Positions 50,221 through 59,760 of a DNA stretch of 64,000 nt are shown here, piece after piece. A program made the translations under genes and the position numbers. How positions within the stretch are numbered: position 1 is the first letter of the stretch; every line of letters starts with the position of its first letter. The notes beneath the pieces were generated by a model, which made no database searches, was not told the origin of the DNA, and saw only the letters and a program-made list of their open reading frames with translations. The DNA is from Stutzerimonas stutzeri. GTDB taxonomy: Bacteria; Pseudomonadota; Gammaproteobacteria; Pseudomonadales; Pseudomonadaceae. The stretch covers positions 101,798 through 165,797 of the forward strand of contig NZ_JAAMQZ010000006.1 of assembly GCF_013522825.1 (NCBI RefSeq), written 5' to 3'.

Positions 50221-50307
50221 TGGTGCCCAGGAGAAGACTCGAACTTCCACGGTGTTGCCACCGCTAGGACCTGAACCTAGTGCGTCTACCAATTCCGCCA
50301 CCTGGGC
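50221..50307 (-). tRNA. tRNA-Leu (anticodon CAG), copy 1
   Basis: 87 nt, identical in sequence to the neighbour copy, with encoded CCA. First gene after the promoter at 50372-50400. Confidence 0.98.
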
Positions 50308-50371
50308 ACTGCAAAACGATGTTGCTTCTTCGTTTCCGTGTTACAACGTCTACCGGACATTGTGGGCGCGA

Positions 50372-50400
50372 ACTATACGGGCGAGGTCGTACCTTGTAAA
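50372..50400 (-). promoter_or_regulatory. Promoter of the tandem tRNA-Leu genes
   Basis: TTTACA (50400-50395) and TATAGT (50377-50372) are 17 bp apart on the minus strand, followed by a GC-rich discriminator (TCGCGCCC), typical of stable-RNA promoters under stringent control. Confidence 0.85.
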
Positions 50401-50512
50401 GCCCCGTCGGGTAAAAAAAAATTGTTCGAAAGCTGCCGCCGCGGCCCGTTTCGCGCTTCAATAGATACAGGGCGTTCTGCCTCTATAAATGAATGAAAGG
50501 TGACATCTCTTA

Positions 50513-53047
50513 ATGGCCGATTGGCAATCCCTCGATCCCGAGGCCGCGCGTGAAGCGGAAAAGTACGAAAACCCCATTCCCAGCCGCGAGCTGATTCTCC
50601 AGCATCTGAGCGAGCGTGGCGCGCCAGCCGCGCGCGAGCAACTGGTAGAAGAGTTCGGGCTGAGCTCCGAAGAAGACATCGAGGCGCTGCGGCGCCGCCT
50701 GCGTGCGATGGAGCGCGACGGTCAGGTGATCTACACCCGGCGTGGCACCTATGCCCCGGTAGACAAGCTGGACCTGGTGTGTGGCCGTATCAGCGGTCAT
50801 CGGGACGGTTTCGGTTTCCTGATTCCCGATGATGGCAGCGACGACCTGTTTCTCAGTCCCGCGCAGATGCGCCTGGTATTCGATGGCGACCGCGCTCTGG
50901 CCCGGGTGGCCGGCCTGGATCGCCGTGGACGCCGTGAAGGCGCCATCGTCGAGGTGATCAGTCGTGCTCACGAAACCATCGTCGGGCGCTACCAGGAAGA
51001 AAGCGACATCGGCTTCGTCATGGCCGACAACCCCAAGATCCAGCAGGAAGTGCTGGTCACGCCAGGGCGGTCGATGAATGCCAAGCCGGGCCAGTTCGTC
51101 GAGGTGAAAATCACCCACTGGCCGACCCAGCGCTTCCAGCCCCAGGGCGATATCGTCGAAGTCATCGGCAACTACATGGCGCCGGGCATGGAAATCGATG
51201 TGGCCCTGCGCAGCTTCGACATTCCGCATGTCTGGCCCGAGGCGGTGCTGAAAGAAGCGTCCCGGCTCAAGCCCGAAGTGGAGGAGAAGGACAAACACAA
51301 GCGCGTCGATCTGCGCCACCTGCCTTTCGTTACCATCGACGGCGAAGATGCGCGCGATTTCGACGATGCGGTCTACTGCGAGAAGCCCGGTGGCTGGAAG
51401 CTGCTGACCGGCGGTTTCCGCCTGTATGTCGCCATTGCCGACGTTTCGCATTACGTGAAGGTGGGTTCGGCACTCGACAAGGAGGCCGAGGTGCGCGGCA
51501 ACTCGGTGTATTTCCCCGAGCGCGTGGTGCCGATGCTGCCCGAGGCGCTGTCCAACGGCCTCTGCTCGCTCAATCCCGGAGTGGACCGGCTGGCGATGGT
51601 CTGCGAAATCACCCTGAGCAAGTCGGGCAAGATGACCGACTATCAGTTCTACGAAGCGGTGATCCATTCCCATGCGCGGCTGACCTACAACAAGGTCAGC
51701 TGCATGCTCGAACAGCCCAAGAGCACCGAGGGCAAGCAGCTGAGCGCGGAATACGCCGACGTGCTGCCGCATCTCAAGCACCTGCATGCGTTGTACAAGG
51801 TGCTGCTCAAGGCGCGCCATACCCGTGGCGCCATCGATTTCGAAACGCAGGAAACGCGAATCGTCTTCGGCGCCGGGCGCAAGATCGCGGCGATCAAGCC
51901 CACCGAGCGCAACGACGCGCACAAGCTGATCGAAGAGTGCATGCTCTGCGCCAACGTGGCGACTGCGCGCTTCCTGCAGGATCATGACATTCCCGGCCTG
52001 TATCGCGTGCATGACGGTCCGCCACTGGAGCGTCAGGAGAAACTGCGCGCTTTCCTCGGCGAGCTGGGTCTGAGCCTGCACAAGGGCAAGGAAGGGCCGA
52101 CGCCCAAGGATTACCAGGCGCTGCTGGAGCATATTCAGGGTCGCCCCGATTTCCATGTGATCCAGACGGTGATGCTGCGCTCGCTCAGCCAGGCGGTCTA
52201 CAGCCCGGACAACAATGGCCACTTCGGCCTCAATTACGAGGCTTACGCGCACTTCACCTCGCCCATTCGGCGCTATCCCGACCTGCTGATCCATCGTGCC
52301 ATCCGCAGTGTGATCCGCTCGCGTCGCGAGACCTCGCATGTGCGCCGTGAAGGCGCGACCAGCATGCCCAAGGCGCGTATCTATCCCTATGACGAGGCGG
52401 CGCTGGAGCAGCTCGGCGAGCAGTGCTCAATGGCCGAGCGGCGTGCCGACGAGGCCACTCGTGACGTGGTGAACTGGCTCAAGTGCGAGTTCATGAAGGA
52501 CCGGGTGGGTGAGAACTTTCCTGGCGTGATCACGGCTGTAACCGGCTTCGGGCTGTTCGTCGAACTGACGGATATCTACGTCGAGGGCCTGGTGCACGTG
52601 ACGGCCATGCCGGGCGATTACTACCACTTCGATCCTTTGCATCACCGCCTTTCGGGTGAGCGCAGCGGGCGCAGTTTCCGTTTGGGCGACAGCGTCGAAG
52701 TGCGGGTGATGCGCGTCGATCTCGACGAACGCAAGATCGATTTCGAACTGATCGGCGGCGGTAGCAAGACTGGCATCGGCCAGCGTGGGGCGGCTGATGC
52801 CGGCAGCGAGCGCAAGGATGGACGCGGCAGGAAAGGTGCTGCGGGGGCTTCTGCCAGGGAGAAGGAGTCCGTCAGCGCTGATGTTCGTAAAAGCCGCGAA
52901 ATGAAAAAGGCGCTGCTTGGGGACGCGAAAGGCGGTAAGTCCGACGGCGGCAAGTCCAGGCGTGGCAGCCAGAAACCCAAGGCTGGCGGCAAGTCGTCAG
53001 CCAGGCCGGATGGAGGCGCGGCGGGCAAGCGCAAGGCCAAGCCATGA
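50513..53047 (+). CDS. rnr: Rnr, ribonuclease R
   Basis: Processive 3'-5' exoribonuclease able to digest structured RNA; important for mRNA and rRNA quality control. 844 residues: N-terminal helix-turn-helix (about 20-85), two cold-shock domains (about 85-255), RNB catalytic domain (about 275-610) with TIDGEDARDFDDAVYCE holding the metal-binding aspartates, S1 domain (about 660-745) and a lysine/glycine-rich basic tail of about 100 residues. The rlmB ATG overlaps its stop. Confidence 0.98.
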   Translation: MADWQSLDPEAAREAEKYENPIPSRELILQHLSERGAPAAREQLVEEFGLSSEEDIEALRRRLRAMERDGQVIYTRRGTYAPVDKLDLVCGRISGHRDGFGFLIPDDGSDDLFLSPAQMRLVFDGDRALARVAGLDRRGRREGAIVEVISRAHETIVGRYQEESDIGFVMADNPKIQQEVLVTPGRSMNAKPGQFVEVKITHWPTQRFQPQGDIVEVIGNYMAPGMEIDVALRSFDIPHVWPEAVLKEASRLKPEVEEKDKHKRVDLRHLPFVTIDGEDARDFDDAVYCEKPGGWKLLTGGFRLYVAIADVSHYVKVGSALDKEAEVRGNSVYFPERVVPMLPEALSNGLCSLNPGVDRLAMVCEITLSKSGKMTDYQFYEAVIHSHARLTYNKVSCMLEQPKSTEGKQLSAEYADVLPHLKHLHALYKVLLKARHTRGAIDFETQETRIVFGAGRKIAAIKPTERNDAHKLIEECMLCANVATARFLQDHDIPGLYRVHDGPPLERQEKLRAFLGELGLSLHKGKEGPTPKDYQALLEHIQGRPDFHVIQTVMLRSLSQAVYSPDNNGHFGLNYEAYAHFTSPIRRYPDLLIHRAIRSVIRSRRETSHVRREGATSMPKARIYPYDEAALEQLGEQCSMAERRADEATRDVVNWLKCEFMKDRVGENFPGVITAVTGFGLFVELTDIYVEGLVHVTAMPGDYYHFDPLHHRLSGERSGRSFRLGDSVEVRVMRVDLDERKIDFELIGGGSKTGIGQRGAADAGSERKDGRGRKGAAGASAREKESVSADVRKSREMKKALLGDAKGGKSDGGKSRRGSQKPKAGGKSSARPDGGAAGKRKAKP

Positions 53048-53787
53048 GCGATCTTGAGAAAATCTACGGCTTGCACGCCGTAGAGGCGCTGCTGCGTCAT
53101 CACCCCAAGCGGGTCAAGCAGGTCTGGCTGGCGGAGGGGCGTGACGATCCGCGGGTCCAGACGCTGATCCAGCTGGCCGAACAGTCGAGGATTCGTGTCG
53201 GGCAATGTGAGCGTCGCGAGCTGGATGCCTGGGTGGAGGGTGTTCATCAGGGCGTTGTGGCCGATGTCAGCCCCAGCCAGGTCTGGGGCGATGCGATGCT
53301 CGAAGAGCTGCTGGACCGCACCGAGGGCACGCCCTTGCTGCTGGTGCTCGACGGTGTGACTGATCCGCACAACCTTGGCGCCTGCCTGCGTACGGCCGAT
53401 GCCGCCGGTGCGCTGGCGGTGATCATCCCCAAGGACAAGTCGGCCACCCTCAACGCCACGGTGCGCAAGGTGGCCTGTGGCGCGGCGGAAGTGATTCCGC
53501 TGGTTGCGGTCACCAACCTTGCGCGAACCCTGGAGAAGCTGCAGCAGCGCGGGCTGTGGATCGTCGGCACGGCGGGTGAAGCCGAGCAGGAGATCTATGA
53601 CCAGGACCTTCGGGGGCCGATCGTGCTGGTGATGGGCGCCGAGGGCAGGGGGATGCGACGTCTGACGCGTGAGCATTGCGATTTCCTGGTGCGCCTGCCG
53701 ATGGCCGGGAGTGTCAGCAGCCTCAACGTCTCGGTCGCCACCGGCGTCTGCCTGTTCGAGGCGCTACGTCAACGCCGCTCGGGCTAG
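53044..53787 (+). CDS. rlmB: RlmB, 23S rRNA (guanosine-2251-2'-O)-methyltransferase
   Basis: SPOUT-family methyltransferase. 247 residues; N-terminal substrate domain (EKIYGLHAVEALL) and C-terminal SpoU domain with the three motifs: DPHNLGACLRTADAAG, LVMGAEGRGM and PMAGSVSSLNVSVATG. Overlaps rnr by 4 bp (ATGA). Confidence 0.97.
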   Translation: MSDLEKIYGLHAVEALLRHHPKRVKQVWLAEGRDDPRVQTLIQLAEQSRIRVGQCERRELDAWVEGVHQGVVADVSPSQVWGDAMLEELLDRTEGTPLLLVLDGVTDPHNLGACLRTADAAGALAVIIPKDKSATLNATVRKVACGAAEVIPLVAVTNLARTLEKLQQRGLWIVGTAGEAEQEIYDQDLRGPIVLVMGAEGRGMRRLTREHCDFLVRLPMAGSVSSLNVSVATGVCLFEALRQRRSG

Positions 53788-53794
53788 GGCGCTA

Positions 53795-53833
53795 GCAGGC
53801 CGTTGAAAAAGAAGCTTTTTTTCAGCGGTCTGC
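53795..53833. terminator. Imperfect inverted repeat after rlmB
   Basis: GCAGGCCGTTGAAAAA pairs imperfectly with TTTTTCAGCGGTCTGC across a short loop (GAAGC plus two Ts). The T-run in the second arm suggests a terminator for rnr-rlmB. The 220 bp that follow, up to the kinase gene, show no gene. Confidence 0.6.
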
Positions 53834-54053
53834 AATGGCGAGTGCCAGGCTCGGCAGGTTTTCAAAGCGTTTGACAAGCGTTCCTGCGTCGCCTGGATTG
53901 ATTTTCCTCCCGTTCGCAACGGAAGCCTTCTGCCGCTGTCCATTATCCGAATTAAGGCGCGGTTGTCGCGTCATCGCTCCCCTTTGGCTCTGGCCAAGGT
54001 CGTCGCTCGCTATCTGTCACTGAGCCGTCTCAGGCACGCATCATGGAGGCTGT

Positions 54054-55673
54054 ATGCCGCAATACCCGTCTTTCGAGACGCTGTTCAGGATTTCCCCAAA
54101 CGCCTATCTGTTGCTGGATCGTGATCGGGTCATTATCGATGCTAACACGGCCTACCTGCAGCTGGTCGCGCGTGATGCCCAGGGCATCCTTGGGCGGCGC
54201 GTTCAGGATGTGCTTGCCATCGATCTGCAGCTTTCCCAGGCCATGGTCGATGACTGTCTGGCCTCCGTCGCGCGGGTTTTTGCCTCGGGAGCGCCGGATA
54301 CCCTGTCGGTCACCGGTCAGGGCGTTGCAGTCGGCGCCGTTCGTAAGGACTCTTGCTGGCGTATGACGCATACCCCGATACCGGACCTGCAAGGCAATAC
54401 CGGCAGCATCCTGCAGTGCATCGAGGATATGACCGAGCTGCAGAGGCATGCGCGCGACTCGCTGCATGGCGAGCTGGAGCAGTCGACAACCCAGGCTGCG
54501 TCGGTGCAGTCGCAAAGGCTTGAGGCGATCGGCAAGCTCACGGGAGGTATCGCCCATGATTTCAACAACATGCTGCAGATCATCGGTGGCAACCTGCAGC
54601 TGCTGCGGCGCAGTCTGGGTGCTGACGAAGCGGCGCAAAGGCGTCTGGGGTCGGCTGCAAATGGTGTAGACATGGGCGCGCGTCTTGCTTCGCAGCTGTT
54701 GGCTTTTGCCAGTCGGCAGCCTCTGCAGCCGCAGCGGGTGGATCTTGCCGAGATGATTGAGCGCGCGGAGGAGTGGTCGGGCGCTACGCCAGGGAGCGCT
54801 CTAACTGTAAGGCTCGATGTCCAGCCGGGGCTATGGCCGGTTTTTGTCGATGCGAGCAATCTGCAGGGCGCAATTCTGCGCCTCGTCGCCAATGCGCGGG
54901 AGGCCATGGCTCATGGCGGTGTGTTGAGCCTGCGCGCGCGCAATTGCTTGCTCGATGCCGATCGGCTTGCCGGCCAGCCGGGAGTCAAGGCCGGAGAGTA
55001 CGTGGAACTCTGCGTGATCGATCAGGGCGAGGGAATGAGTCAGGAGGTGCTGGAGCATGCGTTCGAGCCCTTCTTCACTACCCGTCGCGGCGCCAGCGCT
55101 TCCGGGCTGGGGCTGAGCGTTGTCTATGGTTTCGTCAGGCAGAGTGGTGGCTTCGTCGTGCTGGAAAGCGAGAAGGGCAGGGGCACCTGCGTGCGTGTCT
55201 ATCTGCCGGCGCATGTCGCTCAGGCTGGAAGCCCGCCTGAGCCTGGAGAGTACGATCAGCGGCACACGCCTGCTGCCGTCCAGGCAGTGGCAGAGGCGAG
55301 CGAAGGTCTGAAGATTCTTTTCGTCGAAGACGATCCCACCTTGCGCATGCTTACCGGCGAGGTGATGGATGAGCTCGGTCATGCGGTATGCCTGTGCGAG
55401 TCGGCCGAGGCTGCGTTGGAGCAGCTCGGACAGCAGCATTTCGATGTTCTGCTGACGGATGTCGGGCTGGCCGGCATGAGCGGTATCGAGCTGGTGCGCA
55501 TGGCTCGTGAACGCGATGCCACGCTGAGCGTGGTGATTGCCTCGGGTTATGAGGTCGATGTGCGAAAGGAAGGCCTGGAAGGCTTGCGAACCATGCTCAA
55601 GCCCTATGACATCCATCAGGTCAGAACCCTGCTGGAAAATATCCGTGTCGAACGGGTAGCTGCCGGGTACTGA
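54054..55673 (+). CDS. Soluble hybrid sensor histidine kinase (PAS-HisKA-HATPase-receiver)
   Basis: 539 residues, no membrane segment or signal peptide, so cytosolic sensing is likely. PAS domain about 1-135 (LFRISPNAYLLLDRDRVIID), dimerisation/phosphoacceptor domain with H168 in GGIAHDFNNML, HATPase_c about 275-395 (VANAREAM, VIDQGEGM, SGLGLSVVYGF) and a C-terminal receiver about 420-535 with FVEDDP, phosphoacceptor D469 (LLTDVGLAGMSG) and K in MLKPYD. The start is supported by GGAGG about 8 bp upstream. No partner regulator is adjacent. Signal unknown. Confidence 0.93.
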   Translation: MPQYPSFETLFRISPNAYLLLDRDRVIIDANTAYLQLVARDAQGILGRRVQDVLAIDLQLSQAMVDDCLASVARVFASGAPDTLSVTGQGVAVGAVRKDSCWRMTHTPIPDLQGNTGSILQCIEDMTELQRHARDSLHGELEQSTTQAASVQSQRLEAIGKLTGGIAHDFNNMLQIIGGNLQLLRRSLGADEAAQRRLGSAANGVDMGARLASQLLAFASRQPLQPQRVDLAEMIERAEEWSGATPGSALTVRLDVQPGLWPVFVDASNLQGAILRLVANAREAMAHGGVLSLRARNCLLDADRLAGQPGVKAGEYVELCVIDQGEGMSQEVLEHAFEPFFTTRRGASASGLGLSVVYGFVRQSGGFVVLESEKGRGTCVRVYLPAHVAQAGSPPEPGEYDQRHTPAAVQAVAEASEGLKILFVEDDPTLRMLTGEVMDELGHAVCLCESAEAALEQLGQQHFDVLLTDVGLAGMSGIELVRMARERDATLSVVIASGYEVDVRKEGLEGLRTMLKPYDIHQVRTLLENIRVERVAAGY

Positions 55674-55706
55674 AAGCCTGGCTGGTTAAATAATCACCAG
55701 ATCGCC

Positions 55707-55735
55707 TTGCGCGGCAGGCCGGGCTTCTCTAGAAT
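55707..55735 (+). promoter_or_regulatory. Promoter of the rpsF operon
   Basis: TTGCGC (55707-55712) and TAGAAT (55730-55735) with a 17-bp spacer, followed by TGCGCCCC, a GC-rich discriminator as in ribosomal-protein promoters. It leaves a leader of about 110 nt before rpsF. Confidence 0.8.
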
Positions 55736-55853
55736 TGCGCCCCTTGTCCGGATGGCAGGCGTTTGCGCGCCTCTCTGGCTGGCAAGGCAACACACTTTTC
55801 ACTCCTTGCCTGATCCGCGTAGTGCGGCAGGCTGCAACCCGTAAGGAGCAACA

Positions 55854-56279
55854 ATGCGTCATTACGAAATCATCTTTCTGGTCCATCCCGATCAGAGCGA
55901 GCAGGTTGGCGGCATGGTGGAGCGTTACACCAAGCTGATCGAAGAAGACGGCGGCAAGATTCATCGCCTGGAAGACTGGGGTCGTCGTCAGCTGGCTTAC
56001 GCCATCAACAACGTCCACAAGGCTCACTACGTGATGCTGAACGTCGAGTGCAGCGGCAAGGCACTGGCTGAGCTGGAAGACAACTTCCGTTACAACGATG
56101 CCGTCATCCGTAACCTGGTCATCCGTCGCGACGAAGCCGTGACCGAACAGTCCGAGATGCTCAAGGCTGAGGAAAACCGTAGCGAGCGCCGCGAGCGTCG
56201 TGATCGCCCTGAATCTGACAATGTCAACGATAGCGATGACAGTGACAGCGACAGCCGCGACAACAACGCTGACGAGTAA
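55854..56279 (+). CDS. rpsF: Ribosomal protein S6 (bS6)
   Basis: 30S subunit protein that binds with S18 to the platform. 141 residues: [21 protein letters not shown] start in part, [21 protein letters not shown], and an acidic Asp/Ser-rich tail ([17 protein letters not shown]) where RimK would add glutamates in relatives. First gene of rpsF-rpsR-DUF2232-rplI. Confidence 0.98.
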   Translation: MRHYEIIFLVHPDQSEQVGGMVERYTKLIEEDGGKIHRLEDWGRRQLAYAINNVHKAHYVMLNVECSGKALAELEDNFRYNDAVIRNLVIRRDEAVTEQSEMLKAEENRSERRERRDRPESDNVNDSDDSDSDSRDNNADE

Positions 56280-56307
56280 TCCACGGGTCTATTGAGGAGC
56301 CTATTTC

Positions 56308-56538
56308 ATGGCACGTTTTTTCCGTCGTCGTAAGTTCTGCCGTTTCACCGCTGAAGACGTGAAAGAGATCGATTACAAGGATCTCAACACGCTGAAGGCC
56401 TACATTTCCGAAACCGGCAAGATTGTTCCAAGCCGTATCACCGGAACCAAAGCACGCTATCAGCGCCAGCTGGCCACCGCTATCAAGCGCGCCCGCTTCC
56501 TGGCCCTGTTGCCCTACACTGACAGCCACGGTCGTTGA
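56308..56538 (+). CDS. rpsR: Ribosomal protein S18 (bS18)
   Basis: 76-residue basic 30S protein: [36 protein letters not shown] in part, [20 protein letters not shown]. Twenty-eight base pairs after rpsF. Confidence 0.98.
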   Translation: MARFFRRRKFCRFTAEDVKEIDYKDLNTLKAYISETGKIVPSRITGTKARYQRQLATAIKRARFLALLPYTDSHGR

Positions 56539-56575
56539 TCGAGCTGTTCGACAGTAAAAGGTAAGGATAAATCGC

Positions 56576-57469
56576 ATGCGCGCCCTGGCTGAATTCATCA
56601 TGCGCGGCCGTATGCAAGCCATCGTTGTGGTGGCTGGCTCTGCGGCATTGCCGATGTTGTTCTGGCTGTGTGCGGCTGCAGGTAGCCTGGTGCTGTTGCG
56701 CCGCGGGCTGAACGACGCGCTGGGTGTACTGGTCTGGGCTGTATTGCCCGCACTGGCCTGGTGGTATTTCGGTGATCCGCGAACGCTGCTGATGCTGCTG
56801 GGAACCTTCGGGTTGGCGCTATTGCTGCGCAGTCAGAATGCCTGGCCCCGTGTGATGCTGTGCAGTGTGGGCCTCGGGCTGTTGTATGCCGTAGCGCTTG
56901 GTGCGGTATTCGGTGAGCCGATTGCGGCGCTGGCGAGCGAGTTGCAGAAAGTGCTGCCCGACATGTTGTCGCAAGCCTATCAGCAGCTCTCAGTTGAAGA
57001 GCAGGCGCGGCTGGAGGCGTTGCTGATACCGGTCCTGACCGGTCTGTTGGCGGCGCTACTGCAGATCGTTACTCTGCTCAGCCTGATACTTGGGCGCTAC
57101 TGGCAGGCGCTGCTGTACAACCCCGGTGGTTTCGGGCTCGAGTTCCGCGCACTGCGCTTTCCGCCAGTGCTGGCAATGCTGCTCCTGGCGGGCATGTTGT
57201 TCGGGCCGAGCCTGGGCGTACAGATGGCGATGCTGGCGCCGCTCTGCAGTGTTCCGCTGGTGTTTGCCGGTGTCGCGCTGCTTCACGGGCTGCTGTCGCA
57301 GGGCCGGATGCAGCGGTTCTGGCTGGTGGGGCTGTATGTCACGCTGGTGCTGTTCATGCAGGTGATTTATCCGTTACTGGCCGTGATGGCCATTGTCGAC
57401 AGTTTGTTTGATTTTCGCGGTCGGGCATCTCGTGATGACGATGCGGGGCCTGCGAACGGTGAAGGTTAA
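56576..57469 (+). CDS. DUF2232 family polytopic membrane protein
   Basis: 297 residues with about eight hydrophobic segments and a short charged C-terminus (SRDDDAGPANGEG). It lies inside the ribosomal protein operon between rpsR and rplI, as in other pseudomonads; resembles YybS-like DUF2232 proteins. No catalytic motif is visible; function unknown. The conserved linkage to ribosomal genes is the only clue. Confidence 0.85.
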   Translation: MRALAEFIMRGRMQAIVVVAGSAALPMLFWLCAAAGSLVLLRRGLNDALGVLVWAVLPALAWWYFGDPRTLLMLLGTFGLALLLRSQNAWPRVMLCSVGLGLLYAVALGAVFGEPIAALASELQKVLPDMLSQAYQQLSVEEQARLEALLIPVLTGLLAALLQIVTLLSLILGRYWQALLYNPGGFGLEFRALRFPPVLAMLLLAGMLFGPSLGVQMAMLAPLCSVPLVFAGVALLHGLLSQGRMQRFWLVGLYVTLVLFMQVIYPLLAVMAIVDSLFDFRGRASRDDDAGPANGEG

Positions 57470-57490
57470 AAGTTAAGAGGTAAGACTCAA

Positions 57491-57937
57491 ATGGAAGTCA
57501 TCCTGCTGGAAAAAGTCGCGAACCTGGGCAACCTGGGCGACAAGGTAAACGTCAAGTCTGGCTACGGTCGCAACTACCTGTTGCCGCAGCGCAAGGCTAC
57601 TGCTGCAACGGCAGCCAACATCGCCGAGTTCGAAGCGCGTCGTGCCGACCTGGAAAAAGCTGCTGCCGAGCGCAAGGCTTCTGCCGAAACGCGCGCTGCT
57701 CAGCTGGCCGAGCTGGAAGTCACCATCACCGCTACCGCGGGCGATGAGGGCAAACTGTTCGGTTCCATCGGTACTCACGATATCGCCGACGCCCTGACTG
57801 CCTCTGGCGTGGAAGTGGCCAAGAGCGAAATCCGCCTGCCGAACGGCACCATCCGTCAGGTTGGTGAGTACGACGTAGCCGTGCACCTGCACAGCGACGT
57901 TGAAGCGACCGTGAAGCTGATCGTGATCGCTGGCTGA
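57491..57937 (+). CDS. rplI: Ribosomal protein L9 (bL9)
   Basis: 148-residue 50S protein: N-terminal domain [19 protein letters not shown] with [13 protein letters not shown], long connecting helix (about 40-75, rich in Ala/Glu/Lys) and C-terminal domain [16 protein letters not shown]. Ends the operon; strong terminator downstream. Confidence 0.98.
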   Translation: MEVILLEKVANLGNLGDKVNVKSGYGRNYLLPQRKATAATAANIAEFEARRADLEKAAAERKASAETRAAQLAELEVTITATAGDEGKLFGSIGTHDIADALTASGVEVAKSEIRLPNGTIRQVGEYDVAVHLHSDVEATVKLIVIAG

Positions 57938-57982
57938 TACTGGCCGTCGTCTGGCACCTCGGGTGCCCGGCGAGTAACATCG

Positions 57983-58014
57983 GGCACGTTTCCACGCGAG
58001 TGGGACGTGCCTTT
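57983..58014 (+). terminator. Rho-independent terminator of the rpsF-rplI operon
   Basis: GGCACGT..CCAC, GCGA loop, GTGG.ACGTGCC followed by TTTTGTTTTTTTG. Lies between rplI and dnaB. Confidence 0.92.
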
Positions 58015-58046
58015 TGTTTTTTTGTAATGCAAAGAATTCGAGTGCC

Positions 58047-59441
58047 ATGAACGACATCAGCATCCCTCAGCAATACGATCTGGAAACCGCCGCACTCAAG
58101 GTGCCGCCGCATTCCATCGAGGCCGAACAGGCTGTGCTGGGTGGGTTGATGCTGGACAACAATGCCTGGGAGCGCGTGCTCGACCAGGTATCCGACGGCG
58201 ATTTCTATCGCCACGATCATCGCCTGATCTTCCGCGCCATCTTTACCCTGGCCGAGCGCAATTCGCCCTTCGACGTGGTGACCCTGTCCGAGCAGCTGGA
58301 CAAGGAAGGTCATCTGCCGCAGGTAGGCGGTCTTGCCTACCTGGGTGAGCTGGCGAAGAACACGCCTTCGGTGGCCAATATCAAGGCCTATGCGCAGATC
58401 ATTCGCGAGCGGGCCACGTTGCGCCAGCTGATCGGCATCAGCAATGAAATCGCTGACAGCGCCTATGCCCCGCAGGGACGAACCGGCGAAGAAATCCTCG
58501 ACGAAGCCGAGCGCCTGATCTTCCAGATTGCCGAGGCGCGGCCCAAGACCGGCGGGCCCATCGGCATCAACGATATCCTGGTCAAGGCCATCGACCGCAT
58601 CGACTCGCTGTTCAATGCCGGCGAAGCGATTACCGGTCTGTCGACCGGCTTCACCGATCTGGACGAGGCCACCAGCGGCCTGCAGCCGGCGGACCTGGTC
58701 ATCGTCGCGGGGCGCCCGTCCATGGGCAAAACCACCTTTGCGATGAACCTGGTGGAAAACGCCGTACTGCGCTCCGACAAGGCGATTCTGGTCTACTCGC
58801 TGGAAATGCCTGCCGACTCCATCGTGATTCGTATGCTGGCCTCCCTGGGGCGGATCGACCAGACCAAGGTGCGGACCGGCAAGCTCAGCGACGACGACTG
58901 GCCGCGTCTGACCTCGGCGGTTAATCTGCTCAACGACCGCAAGCTGTTCATCGATGACACCGCCGGCATCTCCCCTTCGGAAATGCGCGCCCGCACCCGG
59001 CGCCTGGCGCGCGAGCACGGCGATATCGGCATGATCATGGTCGACTACCTGCAGCTGATGCAGATTCCCGGTTCCAGCGGCGACAACCGCACCAACGAGA
59101 TTTCCGAGATTTCCCGCTCGCTCAAGGGCCTGGCCAAGGAATTCAACTGCCCGGTGGTGGCGCTGTCGCAGCTCAACCGCTCGCTGGAACAGCGCCCCAA
59201 CAAGCGTCCGGTCAACTCCGACTTGCGTGAATCGGGGGCCATCGAGCAGGACGCCGATATCATCATGTTCGTCTACCGGGACGAGGTGTATCACCCGGAA
59301 ACCGAATACAAGGGCGTGGCCGAGATCATCATCGGCAAACAGCGGAACGGCCCCATCGGCACCACGCGCCTGGCCTTCCTCGGCAAGTACTCGCGCTTCG
59401 AGAACCTCGCGCCGGGCAGCTACCAGTTCGATGATGAATAA
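58047..59441 (+). CDS. dnaB: DnaB, replicative DNA helicase
   Basis: Hexameric 5'-3' helicase of the replication fork. Start MNDISIPQQYDLETAALKVP at 58047 gives 464 residues; the 11-residue extension upstream falls in the terminator T-run. N-terminal domain EAEQAVLGGLMLDN, RecA-like C-terminal domain with Walker A RPSMGKTTFAMN (about 231), Walker B MIMVDYLQLM and SQLNRSLEQRPNKRP. No intein. Confidence 0.98.
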   Translation: MNDISIPQQYDLETAALKVPPHSIEAEQAVLGGLMLDNNAWERVLDQVSDGDFYRHDHRLIFRAIFTLAERNSPFDVVTLSEQLDKEGHLPQVGGLAYLGELAKNTPSVANIKAYAQIIRERATLRQLIGISNEIADSAYAPQGRTGEEILDEAERLIFQIAEARPKTGGPIGINDILVKAIDRIDSLFNAGEAITGLSTGFTDLDEATSGLQPADLVIVAGRPSMGKTTFAMNLVENAVLRSDKAILVYSLEMPADSIVIRMLASLGRIDQTKVRTGKLSDDDWPRLTSAVNLLNDRKLFIDDTAGISPSEMRARTRRLAREHGDIGMIMVDYLQLMQIPGSSGDNRTNEISEISRSLKGLAKEFNCPVVALSQLNRSLEQRPNKRPVNSDLRESGAIEQDADIIMFVYRDEVYHPETEYKGVAEIIIGKQRNGPIGTTRLAFLGKYSRFENLAPGSYQFDDE

Positions 59442-59760
59442 GGCGGAAAGCCGATAAAAGCGCTGGAGGCTGAAAGGCGGGACGGAAAGGCAGGGGTGTT
59501 GGGGCTTCTTTATCGTGCGGGCGGTCAGGTGCTGCAAATATCGGCACTTTGCTCGTCGGATCATGCCTTCGGCTAATTCGGCCCGCGAAAAGCTTGACGC
59601 AGCGCTGTTGTAGGTCGGGTCATGCCTCACCGGCCCGACGAGCGGAGGCAAGGCCAGCAGAAAAGCTTGGCCTGGATTTGGCAAAAGCCCGCCCCCTGTC
59701 CAGCCTCTTGCTCAATAAGAGTAAGATTCCGCTTCACCTTCGCTGTGCAGGAACTCTCCC
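59442..59760. repeat. 319-bp gene-free region between dnaB and alr
   Basis: No gene is seen. It holds a degenerate inverted-orientation unit (GTCGGATCATGCCTTCGGC, about 59558-59584) and a GTAGGTCGGGTC...GGCCCGAC hairpin (59611-59644), both of the dispersed family. The alr promoter must lie in the last 100 bp; a candidate is not obvious. Confidence 0.7.

Noticed and set aside
53795..53833. End of a transposon downstream of rlmB
   Set aside because: No transposase remnant or target duplication is visible nearby. The T-run makes a terminator the simpler reading.
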